6,266 bases of DNA from a bacterium. GTDB lineage: Bacteria; SM23-31; JAUVVT01. The translations under genes and the position numbers were made by a program. Of this stretch, positions 5,815 through 6,266 are shown piece by piece; position 1 is the first letter of the stretch; every line of letters begins with the position of its first letter. Location of the stretch: positions 1 through 6,266 of the forward strand of contig JAUVVT010000123.1 in NCBI GenBank assembly GCA_030604505.1. The letters run 5' to 3'. A model generated the notes under the pieces. It worked only from the letters and a program-made list of their open reading frames with translations. It made no database searches and was not told where the DNA came from.

Positions 5815-6266
5815 ATGAAATATTTATCAAGAATTTTAATGCTTTTCGTTTTTATCTTGGGATTCATAAAATGTTCATATACTAATGATTCAATTAAATT
5901 TTCATTGCAACAACGTGATCCTGAAACCAATAAGATCATTATGACAAATAAATACATTAGTCCATCTAAAACAGCGATTATAGTAATTGACATGTGGAAT
6001 GACCACTATTGTATATCTTCCGCCCGGCGTGTAGCAGAGATGGCCCCTGCCATGGACGAGGTTCTTAATATCGCACGGCAAAAGGGTATGTTTATAATAT
6101 ATGCTCCAAGTGGTTGCATGGACTTTTATAAAGATACCCCCCAGCGCCATTTAGCAGAAAATGCACCATTTGTCAAAGTACCTATAGAGTTTAAATGGAA
6201 CAAATTCAATCCAGATCGGGAAGGACATTTGGAACCCAAGTTAGAGAAAGGTGGATGTTCTTGTGA
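5815..6266 (+). CDS. Exported isochorismatase-like cysteine hydrolase, 5' part (runs off the window)
   Basis: Only the first 150 codons are present. The protein opens with MKYLSRILMLFVFILGFIKC, a Sec signal sequence; the Cys at residue 20 follows FIK, a poor lipobox, so a lipoprotein is possible but not favoured. The Rossmann-like hydrolase domain starts near residue 50 with TAIIVIDMWNDHYC. Asp59 matches the first catalytic residue of the isochorismatase superfamily, whose triad is Asp-Lys-Cys; the nucleophile Cys would be beyond the window. RRVAEMAPAMDEVLNIARQKGMFIIYAPS (about 70-98) and FYKDTPQRHLAENAP (104-118) resemble a subgroup I associate with Planctomycetes and related phyla, where substrates are unknown. 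Most characterised members are cytoplasmic and hydrolyse amides or vinyl ethers, so an exported form is unusual. No frame breaks are seen in the visible part. Confidence 0.88.
   Translation, partial: MKYLSRILMLFVFILGFIKCSYTNDSIKFSLQQRDPETNKIIMTNKYISPSKTAIIVIDMWNDHYCISSARRVAEMAPAMDEVLNIARQKGMFIIYAPSGCMDFYKDTPQRHLAENAPFVKVPIEFKWNKFNPDREGHLEPKLEKGGCSC

Noticed and set aside
5736..6150. Two overlapping minus-strand open frames (5736-5993 and 5902-6150)
   Set aside because: They lie opposite the isochorismatase-like gene, which has family motifs, a signal peptide and a ribosome binding site.

Overview
The window is AT-rich (roughly two thirds A+T) and bacterial. It carries genes for exported proteins: Sec-type signal peptides, a DUF4091/GH123-type glycoside hydrolase remnant, a large multidomain beta-sandwich protein, a COG5426/PF07090 'GATase1-like' protein and an exported isochorismatase-like hydrolase. 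This set of families is typical of environmental Planctomycetes, Poribacteria, Hydrogenedentes and similar candidate phyla with many secreted carbohydrate-related proteins. That placement is an inference from family content; there is no rRNA or marker gene to fix the taxon.

Layout. Positions 1-130 hold an array of TGASACAAA-type units with an exact 10-bp period, plus inverted copies, resembling the repeated ends of some transposons. A 33-bp sequence at 145-177 recurs at 5233-5265 (30/33 identical). Positions 195-1276 (+) are the remains of a secreted glycoside hydrolase-like gene: N-terminal beta-sandwich kept, catalytic middle missing, short C-terminal tail and Ig-like domain kept in another frame. 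Positions 1444-4145 (+) encode one secreted protein of about 900 residues, split by a one-base frameshift at about 3633. A bidirectional hairpin terminator (4156-4192) separates it from a convergent minus-strand gene (5062 down to 4206), an exported PF07090 protein also broken by one base, at a G5 run (4571-4575). The divergent spacer 5063-5409 has an inverted repeat, the second 33-bp repeat copy and a near-consensus promoter for a 58-residue ORF (5410-5586). The window ends inside an exported isochorismatase-like gene (5815-6266+).

How the genes relate. All recognisable products would be exported and belong to families often found beside polysaccharide or organic-substrate catabolism genes, but they are in separate transcription units and no pathway can be reconstructed. 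The clearest message is decay, or sequence error: three consecutive long genes are interrupted, two by an apparent loss of one base. I see no CRISPR array, tRNA, rRNA, complete insertion sequence or defence system, and no convincing evidence of a wholly new system. The most interesting items are the 10-bp-period array, the dispersed 33-bp repeat, the unusual 900-residue protein and the cluster of frame breaks.
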